Shown here: piece by piece, positions 26,844 through 37,254 of the stretch
How the letters are laid out: each line of letters starts with the position of its first letter
Numbering within the stretch: position 1 is the first letter of the stretch
Source: Copromyces sp. CBS 386.78
Lineage: Eukaryota; Ascomycota; Sordariomycetes; Sordariales; Sordariaceae
Assembly: GCA_030685235.1 (NCBI GenBank)
Contig: MU839257.1
Location: 1-64,000 of the forward strand
DNA length: 64,000 nt
Direction of reading: 5' to 3'
The notes under the pieces: model-generated
Databases searched by the model: none
Told to the model about the DNA's origin: nothing
The model's input: only the letters and a program-made list of their open reading frames with translations
Program-made: the position numbers and the translations under genes

Positions 26844-28678
26844 CTACATGCTGTCTTCCATCTGCCTGCTCCTCGTCTTCGCCCAGCTATCATGCTCAGG
26901 CTTCCCACCCTTGTTCTCCAACCCCATACCACGCTCAACCCACATCTTGCTGCCCATCTCAGTCAAACGCGACAGGGCACGTGCGAACGCGAAAGCTTCC
27001 TCGTCACCAGTAAAGAGGTTGGACTTGGAGAGCTTCTCGGCATTGTGCTCAAGACCGTCCATCATGTGGCTCATCACATCCTCGACAGACCCTGTCGGGT
27101 CCAAAGCCTTGCCCTGCTTCTTGAGCGACTCCTCCATTTCCTGCCGGGAAACGAACAACTCTGTCAGGGGCACGGCGGTCGTCAGGACGAGCTTGGCGTG
27201 CGACTCGTATACGGCGTCAATGAAGGTAATGAAACGGCGGGCCAGATCGCGCTGACGGTAAGTCATGCCGGGAATATCGGTGACGATGAAGGCGTCGTAA
27301 GAGCGCATCAGCTCAATGTAATCAGCCGCACCCGTCGGCTGGCCGATTAGCTCGTCGAACGTGAACCAGGCGCAACGGCCGCTGACACGAGGTACGTGAA
27401 TCTCGCGGCCCCAGACAGTTTGCACCTCGGAGTGCGGCTCGGAGTCTTCGGGATCGCCCAAAAAGCGGAACCACTTCTCGGCGTGGGAGGCAGCGTGGGC
27501 GTCGAGCGCGGTATGGTAGACGCCGGAAGGAGGGCGGGGGATCTTGCGGTAATCGGTGTTCGAGTTCAGGTTGATGACGTGTAGCCGGTTCTTGAGAAGT
27601 TCGATGGCGGGGATGAAGGACTCGCGTTGGATACCGTTCATATAGAGCTCGTCGGGGTGTCGGTTGGAGGTCGTAACAAGCACAACACCGTGGGACATGA
27701 GAGCCTCGAGCAGGCGGCGAAGGATCATGGCGTCGGCGACGTCGGTGCACTGGAACTCGTCGAAGCAGAGAACGCTTCCCTGCTGGGCAATGTCGGCCGC
27801 GACAAAGGGCACGGCGTCAACATCGTTGCCGTGTTGCATCTTCATCTTGTGGAGGCGTTTGTGGACATCCTGCATGAAGTTGTGGAAGTGTATCCTCGTC
27901 TTGGACTTGATGTTATGGGGTAATGTGTCGTAAAAGAGATCCATAAGCATGGTCTTGCCGCAGCCGACATCGCCGTAGAGGTAGAGTCCGCGGGGGAGGT
28001 TGGCGGGGATTTCGGCGATGGCGCTCTTTGGCTTGCCGCCGAAGAAGGAGAAAAGCGACTTGTTGGGTTTTAGGGATTCGAGGGTCGGGTGGACGACGGG
28101 CGGCGCCGCATAGTGCCGGAGTTCTTCGTGAAGATGCTGTAGGTTCTGAATGATTCCTGTTTGCGCCAACGAGTGCGCATTCTTTAGCGGATTGCTCTTG
28201 TTCGGGGTAGAGGTTAGGCCTCCATGTTGTCGCGTGCTCACCTCTTTGGTGGTCGTCATTTCGTAACTCCCCAGCGGCGACTCGGCGGTCGTATTCTTGG
28301 ATAGGGCCGAGATTTCCCGGGTTTACTATGGGCAAGAAGGAGTCAACTCAAGGTCTCTCGTTATGGGAGGCATGGCGCCAGTAGGTAACTGTGGAGATCG
28401 GAGTTTGGCTAACCATTGTCAACAGCGGCCGCGGCGGTAGCAGTCGTCGCCCTCCTCCTTTGGCCAGCGGTAAATGTCGCAGGAAGGATGATGCGGGCGG
28501 CAGGACGGGCAGCATGTGCCAAGGCGCGCGACTGGTTGACGTTTGTATGTGCGCATGCTGATGCTGTACATTGAGTCCGCCGGGGTGTGGTGATGATTCT
28601 CGCCGAATGGGCAGTCGAGGACCGAAAGAGGGGTTTCGCCGTAGTCGGGAGCCCGAGCGGTACACTGGTCACGCGCAT
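26844..28678 (-). CDS. afg1: AFG1-like mitochondrial AAA ATPase
   Basis: Three exons: complement of 28414-28678, 28242-28325 and 26844-28156, 553 residues. Frame is kept across both introns, and the second join restores the family stretch DDHQRGIIQNL. The N-terminus is Arg/Ala/Ser/Thr-rich with almost no acidic residues, as expected for a mitochondrial presequence. EYDRRVAAG precedes the ATPase core. Walker A is GDVGCGKT (about 178-185) and Walker B is LCFDEFQ (about 246-252), followed by TTSNRHPDELY. This matches yeast Afg1 / human LACE1, an inner-membrane-linked ATPase involved in turnover of respiratory-chain subunits. The first donor, GTTAGC, is weak. An in-frame ATG at 28783 is a less likely alternative start. 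Confidence 0.92.
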
Positions 28679-30899
28679 CTTGACCAACCAGTTTGCTCCT
28701 GTTGAGTCAGTAGACAGACAGGAATGGTAGAAAGAAGGAGGAAACGGTGGCAGTCGGAGAATCTTGACAATAGGAATTAACAATGACTACCCAAAAAAAG
28801 AAGAAGAAAAAGTCTAGAGAAGTGGCAGCTAGGGATGCATAATCCAGCGGGAGTATATCGGTGAGGAAGATGGATCGTGAAAGCATGAACAGCCAGGAAA
28901 AAAGACCGCACCGGAATGACGGTTCAAAACGGCAGAACGGGTTCAGAACTCCAGCAGCTATCGAATCGGATGACAGGCGTACCCGGGGTTCGGCCATGGG
29001 GACGGCATCTTTGAGGCTTGTGATTCTAGAAGGACAGTAAAGGGGGCAATTAAGTCGAGTTTTCATTGGTCATGTTGAAGTCAGATCCGGATCATGGGCA
29101 GTCACAATCATGAATGCAGCACCCAACTCAGGTATCTTTGGGTCACAACGGCACACAAGACAAAGCTGGTGTTTCTAGTGTAAAGACGACAAAAAGAGTC
29201 TTCGTGATACTACACTACAAAAAGGTACAGTGGTCGAACTTGGGCAGCATGGCCGGAGAGAACGGATCTTCGTCGGGATCTTGTTGTCGGCCCGGTGGTC
29301 CCATTTCGCGACTGCTAGCCCCACTGACAGCAGGCGCTACTCGCTGCTGACTTTCAAAGCCTTCTCCGCTGCTTTCGGGACCGCGGCAGTGTTGACCGCG
29401 GCTCGTCGCGGTAAATGCTGGACCCTTCCCGTCGGGTTGTGGAGAGCCGACGGAATGATGCAATTGGCTTGGCAATCCTTTATCTTTTATCTGATCACCG
29501 AATTCTGTTACCGCCGTCTCGAACCTCAAGTCTTCAACCCACCATCACACACTTTTTGTTCAACACCATATTGTTTGTCTCGCGATACGATCAGTTCAAT
29601 TGCAACAAGACATCTATTTACCAGAAATGCTAGCGTTGCTTTGACTTCGTCCGGGACTTCACACGGCGCGACCAGCACCCTCATGCTCACAGTCTTCTAT
29701 TCAACCACCATCAGCGACATGATCACGCAGGCAGATCAGAAGCGTGATGCGGTCTTCTCTGGTGCGTCTTGTCACCAACGGTTCATACACGATACTACCT
29801 CCCCCTCAATTGGTCGTCAAAGAGACAAGTGTCAGAGTACAGCTATAGCCCTCACACTCAACCCTCCCCTCTGCAATCACATCCATCACTTCCACTGCCA
29901 CAGCATCATCATCATCACTGGAGCATCCACAACTTTTTGTCAATAGGACGATAACCCCCCAACCGGATCGTTCGGACCTTTCCACGGTGTGCTGGATACG
30001 TTGTTCACGGGAAAGAGGATTGAGGATCTTGTTAGTGTTCCTGAAGCGACACGTCGTGCGTCGAGCACAGTACAAATGTTTCTCACAGTTAAATGGTCTT
30101 CCCCGTCAAGAGCCTTGCCCCTCAGAATTTTCACTCCAGTTGTGAGTTGAGTGGCAGTATATCTCTGCATATAATCCTACACTCTCTCAGCTGATGCGAA
30201 AGTTTGCAAAAGTTGAAGTTGAGTGACTGTGGGAATGCGTGATGCCAGATATTGATCAAGGGTCTCGACTCTAAACTAAAGAGGATCCTCAACAATACCT
30301 AGCCTCCCCGGCCTGCACTGGTTCGGGCCGCTCCTTGTGCATAGCGTTGCCGTTGACAGATATCCCCATGCAACCTGGCAACCTACAGCACTGGTGCCGA
30401 GCCTCATCGCAACGCTTTCCACCCAGTGGATACTACTCTGGTCATGGAGTACTACTCTCTAGTAACTCCGAAACGCCCATGGATCAGTAACAAGGACTCG
30501 ACAGCGGGGTTTGTGAGAGTGCTGGCCTTTGTTTTCTTGATCTAACTGACAAGACATCAACTCCTACTGCTACACTTGGTTGCATTCTTGCCTCTGGCTG
30601 CAGATTTCATCTCTCCTCCCGGCCTCAACTCTCGAGAAACTCACTATTGCCGTCTTGTTTGCGTTGAGGATGAAGAAGGAAAAAGCCAGAATCAAAGATC
30701 TACTTGGCGTCGTCTACGGCACCAGAAAGAATATATAAGTAACACAAGGCTCCTCGAGAATATGGCGATATTTTCCTCAGCATCATCATCAGCTTTCTCC
30801 TTCATCCAGCTGCTTAACCCCACAACCAGACCTTCAAGACATCTTCAACAGCCTTTGCCGCCCCATCACACCTAAAATCACCAAAAACCTCACCTCAAA
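28679..30899. other. Long intergenic region, no gene seen
   Basis: 2.2 kb upstream of both the AFG1-like gene (minus) and the Hce2-like gene (plus). The longest frame (29,230-29,946, plus) has irregular composition, no ATG in good context and no domain, so I do not call it. The length before a secreted-effector gene is typical of a regulated promoter. Confidence 0.5.
30730..30740 (+). promoter_or_regulatory. Candidate TATA box of the Hce2-like gene
   Basis: AATATATAAG lies about 165 bases upstream of the start codon. It is followed by a CT- and CA-rich leader. Position and sequence fit a core promoter, but no transcription start is known. Confidence 0.4.
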
Positions 30900-31541
30900 A
30901 TGCTCTTCTCCACCGCCCTCCTCTCTCTCTACGCCCTTGCCGCCGCTGCTCCACTCACCCCTTCTGCCGTGAAGACAGCAGTGAGCCCCGACGGCTACAC
31001 TTACATCGCCGAAACTGAGCCCTACGTCGAGGACACCTTCACGCGCAGTGACGGCTTCAACGTCACCGTCCTCGTCCACCCTGCTCTCAAGCGCTCCATC
31101 GACATGGAGGCCGCCAGCCAGTCTCTCAACCCCGGCGCCCTCACCAAGCGTCTCGCGTGGCAGGACGGCGCTCAGTACGCCGACTCCTGCGGCGCCTCGA
31201 CCTACGTCAGGAAGACCACGAACGCTTCCCCCCTCATCTCCGATTGCGCTGCTATCAGGGACTACTACGCCCAGCATAATGGTCGTTACGAGGCCTACTA
31301 TGCGGACCGGGCGTTCAACGGCGGTAGCTATTGCCGTCTCGTCATTACGAACACCTGCGTTTTTGGTATCAAGAGCGACAGTTTTTATCTTGTCAATGTG
31401 GGCAGCAGGGATATTTCTGATCTCACGAGGGACTCGATCAACAAGTTCCGAGGAACCCAGCGCGTGGGTGCTGAGGGACATATGACCTGCCATGATAATT
31501 CTCATCCTACCAGTGTCGACTGGGCCCTCTTCACCAACTAA
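30900..31541 (+). CDS. Secreted Hce2/Ecp2-like putative effector
   Basis: A single exon of 213 residues. The start has a clean signal peptide (MLFSTALLSLYALAAAA, cleavage near 17). Dibasic LKR (about 62) and TKR (about 81-83) sites, the latter just before the domain, suggest Kex2 processing. The C-terminal 130 residues contain five cysteines and the order expected for the Hce2 domain (homologues of the Cladosporium fulvum effector Ecp2): a DSCG start, an SPLISDC box, a central CRLV/TCVFG pair, a DISDLTRDSI helix, and VGAEGHMTC near the end. Members are secreted, and some trigger plant necrosis or act in fungal antagonism. Function here is inferred. The gene is intact. Confidence 0.78.
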   Translation: MLFSTALLSLYALAAAAPLTPSAVKTAVSPDGYTYIAETEPYVEDTFTRSDGFNVTVLVHPALKRSIDMEAASQSLNPGALTKRLAWQDGAQYADSCGASTYVRKTTNASPLISDCAAIRDYYAQHNGRYEAYYADRAFNGGSYCRLVITNTCVFGIKSDSFYLVNVGSRDISDLTRDSINKFRGTQRVGAEGHMTCHDNSHPTSVDWALFTN

Positions 31542-32090
31542 GTATGGGTGGTTTGATGATGATGACGGGATGCAGGCAGACAGGCTTCTGTTGGGAGGAT
31601 GGATGAATGAGGACAAGGACTCGAAGCCGGTTGGGCTTGGTACCTTTATGTTGCGCGGGGGTAGGGGGAAAGAGGATGGGATGTGTCACTGGACCTGCGC
31701 CGTTCAACATACGCGCAGACAGGATTGGAAACATCAGATATGACACGAGTCACGAGATCATGATGGAGTGTTGGACCTGGGCCGGCCAAGCCAGGTCTAC
31801 ACGGAGCTTTTCTTTATGTACCTATATGTGATGGGATGAGCCAGCCGTGTCATCCCACACTTGATGATTTCACGAGCTTTACGAGAACAGGGATCGGTGG
31901 ATTTGGAAACACGCTTTTGGATATTATACCCTTCAGCTTAGTTTGAGAACCGCCAATAGGGCGAAGATGCATGCAAACCAAACGTTTTACCAATTTGGCG
32001 ATTGACCGAGTGGGCATTTGATCCCAACTCTCACCGCCCGACCTATGGGTCAAGGGTAGGTTTATAAGATCCCTTTGCTACGCACCTTTC
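31542..32090. other. Intergenic, no protein gene seen
   Basis: The 3' flank of the Hce2-like gene and the upstream region of the tRNA-like gene. A TATAAG box at 32,063-32,068 lies 31 bases before the tRNA-like start. Confidence 0.45.
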
Positions 32091-32093
32091 CGT

Positions 32094-32200
32094 GGTTCGT
32101 TGGTGTAATGGTCAAACACCTCTTAACTTGTCCGCTTGTCGCGTTGAGATGCGGCCGGCTCGCAGTATAGAAGCTGCCGGTTCAAATCCGGTACGGGCCA
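32094..32200 (+). tRNA. tRNA-like gene, isotype unresolved
   Basis: The acceptor strands GGTTCGT (32094-32100) and ACGGGCC (32193-32199) pair fully, counting G-T pairs. An A box TGGTGTAATGG is at 32,101 and a B box GGTTCAAATCC at 32,179-32,189. The D arm pairs GTGT with ACAC, and a T-run terminator begins at 32,203. The anticodon arm can be drawn as TCTTA with TGAGA around a 19-base loop, which implies a short intron, but the usual U33 is then missing and about 26 bases remain before the T arm. The anticodon therefore cannot be named. It could be an intron-bearing tRNA, a type II tRNA or a pseudogene. Confidence 0.7.
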
Positions 32201-32439
32201 CACTTTTTCTTTCGCTCATTTGGTCTTTCTGTGCTCTTGTTTTGGTTCGCCTCTCAGTTTGTGTAACGTTAAAATGTCGCTCTAGTTCTATTGTCTAGTC
32301 TCTTGATCTCTATAGTCTATATCAGCATTCTAACAAGGTGAACACCGAGCTTCTAAAATCCTCATAACAAACCCAACATTGAAACATCCGCATGCAACTC
32401 TTGGCCCTAAAATCCATACAAACCCCCCAATGCTCAGTC

Positions 32440-33513
32440 CTAACCACACAACACCTCCTTAGCATACTCAACTTCCTCCGCCGTTCCGCAGACAATGCCA
32501 CCACGCTCATCACATCCCTCCACCCCCTTGTCCCCCAAGATATCCTCCCCGGTCACCGGGTCTACCGCCTGACCACCACAGCACTCCACCACCAGCGCCA
32601 ACGGGAACAGCTCATACAACCTCCTCAACTTGGCCTTACTCGTCTCCGTCACCGGGCTCAGATACACTCCGTGCCCCTTGACCAGCGCATGCACCACATC
32701 CGGCACCAGTCCGCCGCAGTACCTCAGCGTGTAGTTCTCCGCCATGTAATGCGGGATCAGCTTCGCATACGCCGCATGCGTGTTGGCCGAGCGCAAGTTC
32801 GCAGGCGCAAAGTAGCGCGTCTTGAAAGGCGGCGGCGCGTAAGAGACCGAAGAGCGGATGAGATCCCATTCCTGTCCTTGAGGAGAATCTGAGAGGCCCA
32901 CCTCAAAACAAACCCCCTTCTCCTCCTGCCCCGGCAACCTCAACGCCACAACAGCCGTAGTCCTCGGTCCATAAACGCCCAACACCGCACCAATCTGCTT
33001 CTCCCTCGGGCTAGCATGTAGCGCCGTCGTCCCGTCCCACAAGCTGAGAATTGTTCCCACCGTCCAATTCGGCGCAATAATGCTCGACCCATCAAGCGGG
33101 TCAAACGCGACCGTGTACACCTCGCCGTGGGTGCGATCCTGCTCGGCCTCGACTACTTGAAAGGGCAAGCCGGTGTGCTGCACCGGTCTCTCGACCGGGT
33201 CCTCTTCGCTGCTCGCAGTAACGACCGAGGGACATTGCGCCAGGCAAAGCCGGATGGCTTCCTCGGCAATGACGTCGACGTTGAGCTGGTCGTCGCCGAA
33301 GGAGTTGGAGGAGCCGGCGAGGGAGACGTCTTGGGCGTTGCGGAGGGCCGTGGAGGTGGCGGCGATGGCGGTGAGCAGGGAGGGGAGGACCGAGGTGCGG
33401 AGGCTGTCTCTTGAGATAGAAGAGGGGAGGAGGGAGGCGAGGTGGGTGTTGAGGGCCGCGGTGAGGGGGATTGCAGGTGGTGCTGCCGCTTTGAGGGAGT
33501 GGGAGGCTGTCAT
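32440..33513 (-). CDS. Fructose-/sedoheptulose-bisphosphatase family phosphatase
   Basis: A single exon of 357 residues. The metal-binding signature FDPLDGSS lies at about 137-144 and is followed by a WTVGTILSLWDG stretch that is closer to sedoheptulose-1,7-bisphosphatase than to the gluconeogenic FBPase. GDDQLNVDV (about 73-81) matches the upstream conserved loop, and RYCGGLVPDVVHALVKG with a GGQAVDP-like C-terminal box complete the sugar-phosphate fold. The predicted reaction is Mg-dependent removal of a phosphate from a sugar bisphosphate. Many filamentous fungi have such an SBPase-like paralogue alongside normal FBPase. Its substrate in fungi is unclear, so I call the family only. No targeting peptide is evident. 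Confidence 0.83.
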   Translation of the reverse strand: MTASHSLKAAAPPAIPLTAALNTHLASLLPSSISRDSLRTSVLPSLLTAIAATSTALRNAQDVSLAGSSNSFGDDQLNVDVIAEEAIRLCLAQCPSVVTASSEEDPVERPVQHTGLPFQVVEAEQDRTHGEVYTVAFDPLDGSSIIAPNWTVGTILSLWDGTTALHASPREKQIGAVLGVYGPRTTAVVALRLPGQEEKGVCFEVGLSDSPQGQEWDLIRSSVSYAPPPFKTRYFAPANLRSANTHAAYAKLIPHYMAENYTLRYCGGLVPDVVHALVKGHGVYLSPVTETSKAKLRRLYELFPLALVVECCGGQAVDPVTGEDILGDKGVEGCDERGGIVCGTAEEVEYAKEVLCG

Positions 33514-34933
33514 GGTGGGGTAATTGGCGAGGATGGACTTGGAGATCGGAAGACGGAAAATGAGGATTGTACAAAGGTTGGATATCGAAAAAATGAAATA
33601 AAAAAATGTTGAGAGCGAGATATGCGACTTCTAATCCTTCAAACAAATCTCAGGCAAATAACTATGATGATCTGAATTCTGAAACCCTCCGTTCTTCAAG
33701 GTTTCTGTCCGGCATTCTTGGAAATCTAGTAGATCCTATTGGCTTACCGTCATCCATCACCAGGGTTAGGGTCTGCTATGTGACAACCTCTTCCCTCGCC
33801 CTTTCCACACCTGATCACTTGTTCCTTCCTTGCAAGATGATCTTGTCTTTCAACTCAAAAACTTGTTCTCCATTCCACTCTTTCCATGAAAGGAGGCCTA
33901 TACACTGAAATGGGCCCTTGGGTGTCATACACAGTAGGTAGTTGGGCGTCTGTCACATGCGCGAAGCCCTTCGCGCCCCGGTCTTCCATCACATTTCCAT
34001 TTCTTCCATTGCATTCTGACGGGAACCTGATGCCACCGACAGTATTTTTGGCCTCTGAAGATCTCTCTCTATTCTTCATCTGCCATGAAGAGTGTTCATA
34101 GCTGGGGTCTATGGTCGCGGCTTGCGGGCAATCTCCGGTCTTCCTTTGCATCCAAATCCGCTCCCTCTCCTCCACGCCAACTCATGCTGCAGTGGTGGTG
34201 AGAGTGCCTATGTAAACAAAGTTATTCCCTTACTTTAATGCTCACGTGCCAGCATGATAATGGCTCCAGGTTGAGCTCACGATGGATATTCGGTAAGTTA
34301 CCGCTGAGTGTCTTCAGCCAGATCTCGCACGTTTGCTTACAGCTTCACCAGACCGAGTCGGAGATTCCGAATAGAAAAATCGTTTCCTCTGATTGACCCC
34401 ATCTACTTATCTACATACATGGTTTATTTGCCATGAAAGAAGTGTTAGTGAATGGACATCTACATGGAGCGGATGTTAACCCGTCCGAATAGTGACGCCA
34501 GATGAATAACTTGCTGTTTGCATTCAAGCAAACCCCTCCCAAACCTGAGTCATCTCGTCTCTTTCCTGTATGGATGCAGCACGTAAAGGGTTAAATGCAA
34601 AATATCCCTATCTTCATCTCTTATTCCTGTTCTGCACAAATAATCCCGCCCGGTCGGGCATTATAAAATGCGGCCAAATATCAGTGAGATGATTTCTTCA
34701 AGATGCAAGCTCTTTCGCCTTCAACCAGTTCGCAATCCATCTCACAGAAAAGTGAAATTATCCGCCAACATCGCACTGCTTCTCCTATTCTTAGTCGAAC
34801 ATCGCTTTGAAGCCCAGCTATTGCAGACATCTTTGCCTCGACAGCTCACGAACTCCACCTCTTATTTTTTTTTCCACATATCGCGACGCATAACGTCCCC
34901 CGATAGCATCGAGAAGGGAGAGTCAATCAGACC
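33514..34933. other. Intergenic, divergent promoters, no gene seen
   Basis: Between the divergent phosphatase and HAD-like genes. Includes a T-run near 34,865-34,875 shortly before the downstream start. Short frames only. Confidence 0.5.
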
Positions 34934-36787
34934 ATGCTCAGAATGGAATCACCTCCCACGAAGGAGGCTACCTCCATCGACACCGTTGCGAACAACCAAA
35001 CACTATCGACCAAACCAACAAGCCCACACTCAACCACATCCAAGCCGAGCCCCAAACGCACCTTGTCCGACATGGAACCGGTCACCTGCCCATCATTTTT
35101 ATCATCATCCCCCTTAGTCACCCAAACCACTGGCACAGACAGCGACAGCACCGCACTCACCACACCGGCCATCACTTCCGGCCCTACCGCTCACTCTTCC
35201 CCCAAGACCGAGCCAAACCAGCAAAAGTCCCCCAACCCTCCCAACGCAGTTTTCACGAACACTCAGGGCACCATCCCCAAGCCCAAGATCATCCTCCTCC
35301 ACCACGACACCATCATCGACGGCCGTCACATCATCACCCGCACAATTCAGAACTGTTTCGCCGCCATCCTCGGTCCAGCCGTCTTACCGCCGAGTGAGGC
35401 CACGATCCTGAACGCTTTTGCTCATAATGCTACGCTTACTGAAGCCCTCGTTCAACTTGGTGCATTCAAGACTTCTGGCACATCTTCTTCCTCGAGCCCT
35501 AGCCCAACTTCACAGGCTTCTTCCTCTTCTTCTGCTGCTGCTGCTGCTGCTGTCGCTAACTCCGACACCACCAAATCCATCCCCAAAGGAAAAGGAAAAG
35601 GCAAAGCTAAAGCCAGAGACCCAAGCACACCCACACAAGAAGAAAAGCAGTACGACTACCAACACGCCATCGCCCATTGGACCCAAGCCTACCTCCACTA
35701 CACCCACGAGTTCCTCTCCGAGTTTGACATCTACTCTGATCTTGAACCCTTCGTCAAGCAAATGAAGCAACAGGGCGTCATCGTGGTCATTCTCATTGCC
35801 CAGGATGGCTTTGAAAAATATTCCTTACCCGAGCAGGCACAGACCTCAAACGACAGAGTAGGCGACAAGGATGACAAGAAAAAGAAGAAGAAGCCACAGC
35901 CTGCGCATCCAGCGAACGGGGTGAAGATCATCCGTGAACTCATGAGGCGCATGGGTGTTACTGCTGCCGGCAAGGGAGCGAGGGGATATCAGGGTGTGGG
36001 CCGACAGGCAAGCGGCGGGTCCGTAGTGGTGGTGAACGGGATCTACGCTTCTGGTATTGACGGGGATAGGTTTGCGAAGGTTTGGAAGGTTGAGGTTTTA
36101 CCTGGATGGATGGAAGGTAAGAATGTTGGCGAGGAAACGAACGCCAAAAAGGATACAACGACGACCGATTCCACAGCAATGCAAAAAGACGAAGTCATCT
36201 TCGCCTGCTGCTCGAAGCAGTACCTCAGCCTGGCAAGGGCCATCGGAGCAACGGCCTGTTGGGTAGCCAGGTGTGAGGACAAGGGCAAGATGACCGAGCG
36301 GCAGGCGGATCTTGTTGTTGGAGACCTTGAGAAGCTGGGCCAACTTATTGGTGGCGACATGGAATCGAACGGCAAAGGTGAGGAGGTGCTGGGTGCCGGA
36401 CACAGCAGCAAGAAAGGAGGAATCGGCACCAGCGAGATGAAGGGACAAACGCCAAAGAACGGAAAAGCGACGCCTGAAGCGGAGGACATCGAGATGCCGG
36501 ACGCCGACCACAACGTTGAGGCCGCGGTGGATCGAGTCGTCAAAGGAGGACAAGATGGTGAAAGTGAGAAAAAGAGCGAACGCAAACTGGCTTCTCCCAA
36601 GGCCATGAAAGCCATCAAGACCGAGGTCAGCGAGGACGACACTGTGGCTACCGTGGTCCAGAAAAAGAGTCCTACCGGCAAGAAGAGAGCAAGGGAAGAT
36701 GATTTGGACGAGTGGCTGCCGGTGGAAATGGCGGTGGAAAAGGGAGCGGAAGATGTTCCCTTTGTGGATCTGACGGAGGAATCTTGA
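34934..36787 (+). CDS. HAD-like protein with degenerate catalytic motif
   Basis: A single exon of up to 617 residues; a second in-frame ATG nine bases on is an equal start. Residues 1-110 are Ser/Thr/Pro-rich and disordered. From about 116 the order resembles a HAD-superfamily phosphatase: a beta strand IILLHHDTIID where DxD is expected, a helical cap (ATILNAFAHNATLTEAL), a strand GVIVVILIAQ in place of the Ser/Thr motif, and a late SLARAIGATACWVAR stretch like the glycine-rich helix following motif IV. The first nucleophile Asp appears to be His, so catalysis is doubtful. A poly-Ala/Ser run (about 190-215) and a Lys-rich acidic tail with KKRAR-like basic clusters suggest a nuclear protein. 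Function unknown. Confidence 0.65.
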   Translation: MLRMESPPTKEATSIDTVANNQTLSTKPTSPHSTTSKPSPKRTLSDMEPVTCPSFLSSSPLVTQTTGTDSDSTALTTPAITSGPTAHSSPKTEPNQQKSPNPPNAVFTNTQGTIPKPKIILLHHDTIIDGRHIITRTIQNCFAAILGPAVLPPSEATILNAFAHNATLTEALVQLGAFKTSGTSSSSSPSPTSQASSSSSAAAAAAVANSDTTKSIPKGKGKGKAKARDPSTPTQEEKQYDYQHAIAHWTQAYLHYTHEFLSEFDIYSDLEPFVKQMKQQGVIVVILIAQDGFEKYSLPEQAQTSNDRVGDKDDKKKKKKPQPAHPANGVKIIRELMRRMGVTAAGKGARGYQGVGRQASGGSVVVVNGIYASGIDGDRFAKVWKVEVLPGWMEGKNVGEETNAKKDTTTTDSTAMQKDEVIFACCSKQYLSLARAIGATACWVARCEDKGKMTERQADLVVGDLEKLGQLIGGDMESNGKGEEVLGAGHSSKKGGIGTSEMKGQTPKNGKATPEAEDIEMPDADHNVEAAVDRVVKGGQDGESEKKSERKLASPKAMKAIKTEVSEDDTVATVVQKKSPTGKKRAREDDLDEWLPVEMAVEKGAEDVPFVDLTEES

Positions 36788-37254
36788 AGGGGTGTATGAC
36801 TGGATGTTGCAGTCGAAACCCCCAAGTAAAAAGAAAAGGGACGCCCACGGGAATTTCGGCGCGCAGGCTCTGCAGGAAAGACTTATGGCTGCTTGATGGC
36901 CTTGAAGGGGGCCCTGCCAGATACGTGTGAGCTCAATTCGGCCGAAGACAGAGCAGAAAAGTCACGAGGCAAGCTACTGGACAGGATGAACTGCAACTTA
37001 CATGGCCAGAATGAAGTGGTAGACCGACCAACACCTATGGTCGATATTGTGAAATGGAAAAGAGTCGCGAAGTAGCCGTACCTTTGTTGCGTCTCCATCC
37101 GGGAAAAGGAAACAACCACCATCAATGAGAGGTTATACCCTAGCCGAATATCACCAAGCCGGGACAATTTGCAAGACTGGGCGGTGAGGTACAACAGATA
37201 GATGAAAAAACAGAAACCAAAAACTTGCCATTACTATGCTACCCATGATGCAAT
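36788..37254. other. Intergenic between convergent genes
   Basis: The shared 3' flank of the HAD-like and ESF1 genes. Nothing beyond short frames. Confidence 0.5.

Noticed and set aside
26826..27350. 174-codon plus-strand frame
   Set aside because: Antisense to the AFG1-like gene with clear ATPase motifs.
29230..29946. 238-codon plus-strand frame
   Set aside because: No domain, irregular composition and no good ATG context; it lies in the long intergenic promoter region.
30834..31616. 260-codon minus-strand frame
   Set aside because: Antisense to the Hce2-like gene, which has a signal peptide and domain; the antisense frame has neither.
36043..36825. 260-codon minus-strand frame
   Set aside because: Antisense shadow of the HAD-like gene, whose low-complexity tail leaves the opposite strand open.
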